DNA of 6,997 nt from assembly GCA_031280335.1 (NCBI GenBank), contig JAITGZ010000190.1, forward strand, positions 1 to 6,997, in the 5' to 3' direction. The notes below the pieces were generated by a model, which worked only from the letters and a program-made list of their open reading frames with translations, had not been told where the DNA came from and searched no databases. Shown piece by piece: positions 6,001-6,997 of this stretch. The position numbers and the translations under genes were made by a program. Numbering within the stretch: the stretch's first letter is position 1; every line of letters starts with the position of its first letter. Source of the DNA: Deltaproteobacteria bacterium (GTDB lineage Bacteria; Desulfobacterota; Desulfovibrionia; Desulfovibrionales; Desulfovibrionaceae).

Positions 6001-6909
6001 ATGCTTAAGCTGGATTTCGTCAAAATAAGTCCGGGGGGCAACCCGACCATACTGCTGGAAAAACGACAGGTGGCGCAGCGGGATCGGGCCGCTGCGGCCG
6101 CCGCCCTGATGAGCCAGCTGCACCTGGGGGCGGAGCAGGTGGGTTTTGTGGACTGCGCCGCTTCTCCTCCCAGCCTGGAAATGATGGGCGGGGAGTTCTG
6201 CCTTAACGCCACCCGCGCCCTGGCCTATGAGCTGCGGCGGCGCGGGGCCTTGCTGCCGCTGGAAGATACAGACGATCTGTACGGTCTGGCGCGCAGTTCC
6301 GGCCTGACCGAGCCGGTGCAGCTGCGGGTCAGGGCGGGCCGGAGGGCCGGGGCGGAAGATGCGCTGGAGTGCTTCATCAGCCTGCGCCTGCCCTGGAGTG
6401 AAAAAACCATAAGCGTCCCGGCGCGGGGCCTGACCCTGATCCGCCTGCCGGGCATAACGCACCTGCTGGTGGAAGAAAAAAACACCCCCCTCCGGACGGT
6501 GCCTGACCTGCAAAAGGAGGCGCGGGCGTATATGCGGCGCTTCGGGCTTGAAAAAGAAGCGGCCTGCGGAATCATCCGGCACAGACCCTGGAATATCCCG
6601 GAACAGGAACGCGCGCGCCTGCCTTTAAAGACGCAATGTCCAGGCCGATCCATCACCCCCCTGGTACACGTGGCCGCCACAGGGAGCCTGACGGCCGAGA
6701 GCGCCTGCGGTTCAGGCTCCCTGGCCCTGGCCCTGGCCCTGGCCGGAAATAAAGAAATATCACTGCCGGTGTTACAGCCCAGCGGGGAATTTTTGCGCCT
6801 GCATCTGTGCGGCGTCCGGCCGGGCGAGACCTCCCGCCTGGCCGAGGCCGGCGGCATGGTGCGCCTGATCGCGGCGGGTAAAACCCTGTGGCAGCCCCCG
6901 TTGGCTTAG
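6001..6909 (+). CDS. DapF-fold amino-acid racemase/epimerase-like protein, substrate unknown
   Basis: This 302-residue protein has the cofactor-independent, two-cysteine racemase layout of the diaminopimelate epimerase family. GGEFCLNATR (63-72) places Cys67 where DapF has C-G-N-G-x-R, and SACGSGS (234-240) places Cys236 where DapF has A-C-G-S/T-G-A. The N-terminus FVKISPGGNPTILLE (6-20) matches the DapF opening, though GND has become GNP. The Glu-Arg of DapF's E-R-G-x-G-E-T, which recognises the distal end of diaminopimelate, is absent (LVHVAATGSLTAES, 221-234), and GNPH is replaced by GITH (151-154). It is therefore probably not a true DapF. A racemase for another amino acid, such as the CntK-type histidine racemases, is one candidate by inference. 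It starts 23 bases after ettA; no good ribosome site is visible, so coupled translation is possible. The start is supported by the family N-terminus. Confidence 0.75.
   Translation: MLKLDFVKISPGGNPTILLEKRQVAQRDRAAAAAALMSQLHLGAEQVGFVDCAASPPSLEMMGGEFCLNATRALAYELRRRGALLPLEDTDDLYGLARSSGLTEPVQLRVRAGRRAGAEDALECFISLRLPWSEKTISVPARGLTLIRLPGITHLLVEEKNTPLRTVPDLQKEARAYMRRFGLEKEAACGIIRHRPWNIPEQERARLPLKTQCPGRSITPLVHVAATGSLTAESACGSGSLALALALAGNKEISLPVLQPSGEFLRLHLCGVRPGETSRLAEAGGMVRLIAAGKTLWQPPLA
6719..6742 (+). repeat. Four tandem copies of the hexamer CCCTGG
   Basis: Four perfect six-base units lie inside the racemase-like gene, encoding alternating Leu-Ala just after the second catalytic Cys (residues about 240-248). 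Copy-number change would keep the frame and lengthen or shorten the Leu-Ala helix by two residues per unit. Confidence 0.85.
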
Positions 6910-6930
6910 CCCGGATATTGCATAAAAGAA

Positions 6931-6997
6931 TGGCGGTTTCTGTTGTTTTATGATAGATTTTAGTCACTTACACTACAATCTAACAACAGGACCGCCA
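6931..6997. terminator. Long imperfect hairpin, probable bidirectional terminator
   Basis: TGGCGGT (6931-6937) pairs with ACCGCCA (6991-6997). CTGTTGTT (6940-6947) pairs with AACAACAG (6982-6989). After a seven-base bulge TTATGAT (6948-6954), AGATTTTAGT (6955-6964) pairs with ACTACAATCT (6972-6981) with one mismatch, around loop CACTTAC. The GC-rich base of the stem is flanked on the left by AAAAGAA, so the minus strand reads hairpin then TTCTTTTA, as expected for a terminator of a gene converging from the right. The plus-strand T-tract, if any, lies beyond the window. It begins 22 bases after the racemase-like stop. A small inverted-repeat mobile element (MITE-like) is the alternative. Confidence 0.55.

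Noticed and set aside
5938..6582. Minus-strand open frame of 214 codons opposite the racemase-like gene
   Set aside because: Antisense to the Cys67 motif region, with no motif and no ribosome site I could support.
2589..6909. A metallophore biosynthesis-export cluster
   Set aside because: A DapF-like racemase and an EamA transporter alone are not enough; the unrelated ettA lies between them and the defining biosynthetic genes are absent from the window.

Overview
The window is GC-rich bacterial DNA with tightly packed genes, short spacers and clear Shine-Dalgarno sequences. The gene mix and codon style suggest a Gram-negative relative of Desulfovibrio (Desulfovibrionaceae). This is an impression from protein style only; there is no rRNA or other taxonomic marker here.

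Layout from left to right. Bases 1-156 (minus strand) hold a 52-codon open stretch that runs off the left edge. It looks like the C-terminal part of an Rpn/PD-(D/E)XK-type transposase-nuclease, cut by an in-frame stop at 157-159. Bases 157-332 contain no convincing gene but several nested inverted repeats and a short direct repeat. They probably serve as the 3' end and terminator region of the operon to their right. A minus-strand pair follows: malQ (4-alpha-glucanotransferase, 2484 to 874), then a membrane-anchored or secreted staphylococcal-nuclease-like protein (887 to 333) whose start overlaps the malQ stop by 14 bases. A 104-bp divergent region (2485-2588) separates this pair from the plus-strand genes.

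The plus-strand genes are a shikimate-kinase-like P-loop kinase (2589-3191), an EamA/DMT-type ten-helix transporter overlapping it by one base (3191-4138), a structured 156-bp gap, the ABC-F ribosome factor EttA (4295-5977), and a DapF-fold cysteine-pair racemase/epimerase of unknown substrate (6001-6909). A long imperfect hairpin (6931-6997) ends the window and looks like a bidirectional terminator or a small inverted-repeat element.

Most of the window is ordinary housekeeping sequence. MalQ works in maltodextrin/glycogen turnover, EttA gates translation initiation by energy state, and the nuclease acts outside the cytoplasm. I did not find a clear new multi-gene system. The points most worth a second look are the two enzymes whose folds are recognisable but whose substrate pockets look changed: the kinase lacks the shikimate-binding Arg, and the DapF-like protein lacks the DAP-recognition residues. 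The left edge is also of interest, because a transposase-like remnant and a T-box-like motif followed by a T8 run occupy the same bases.
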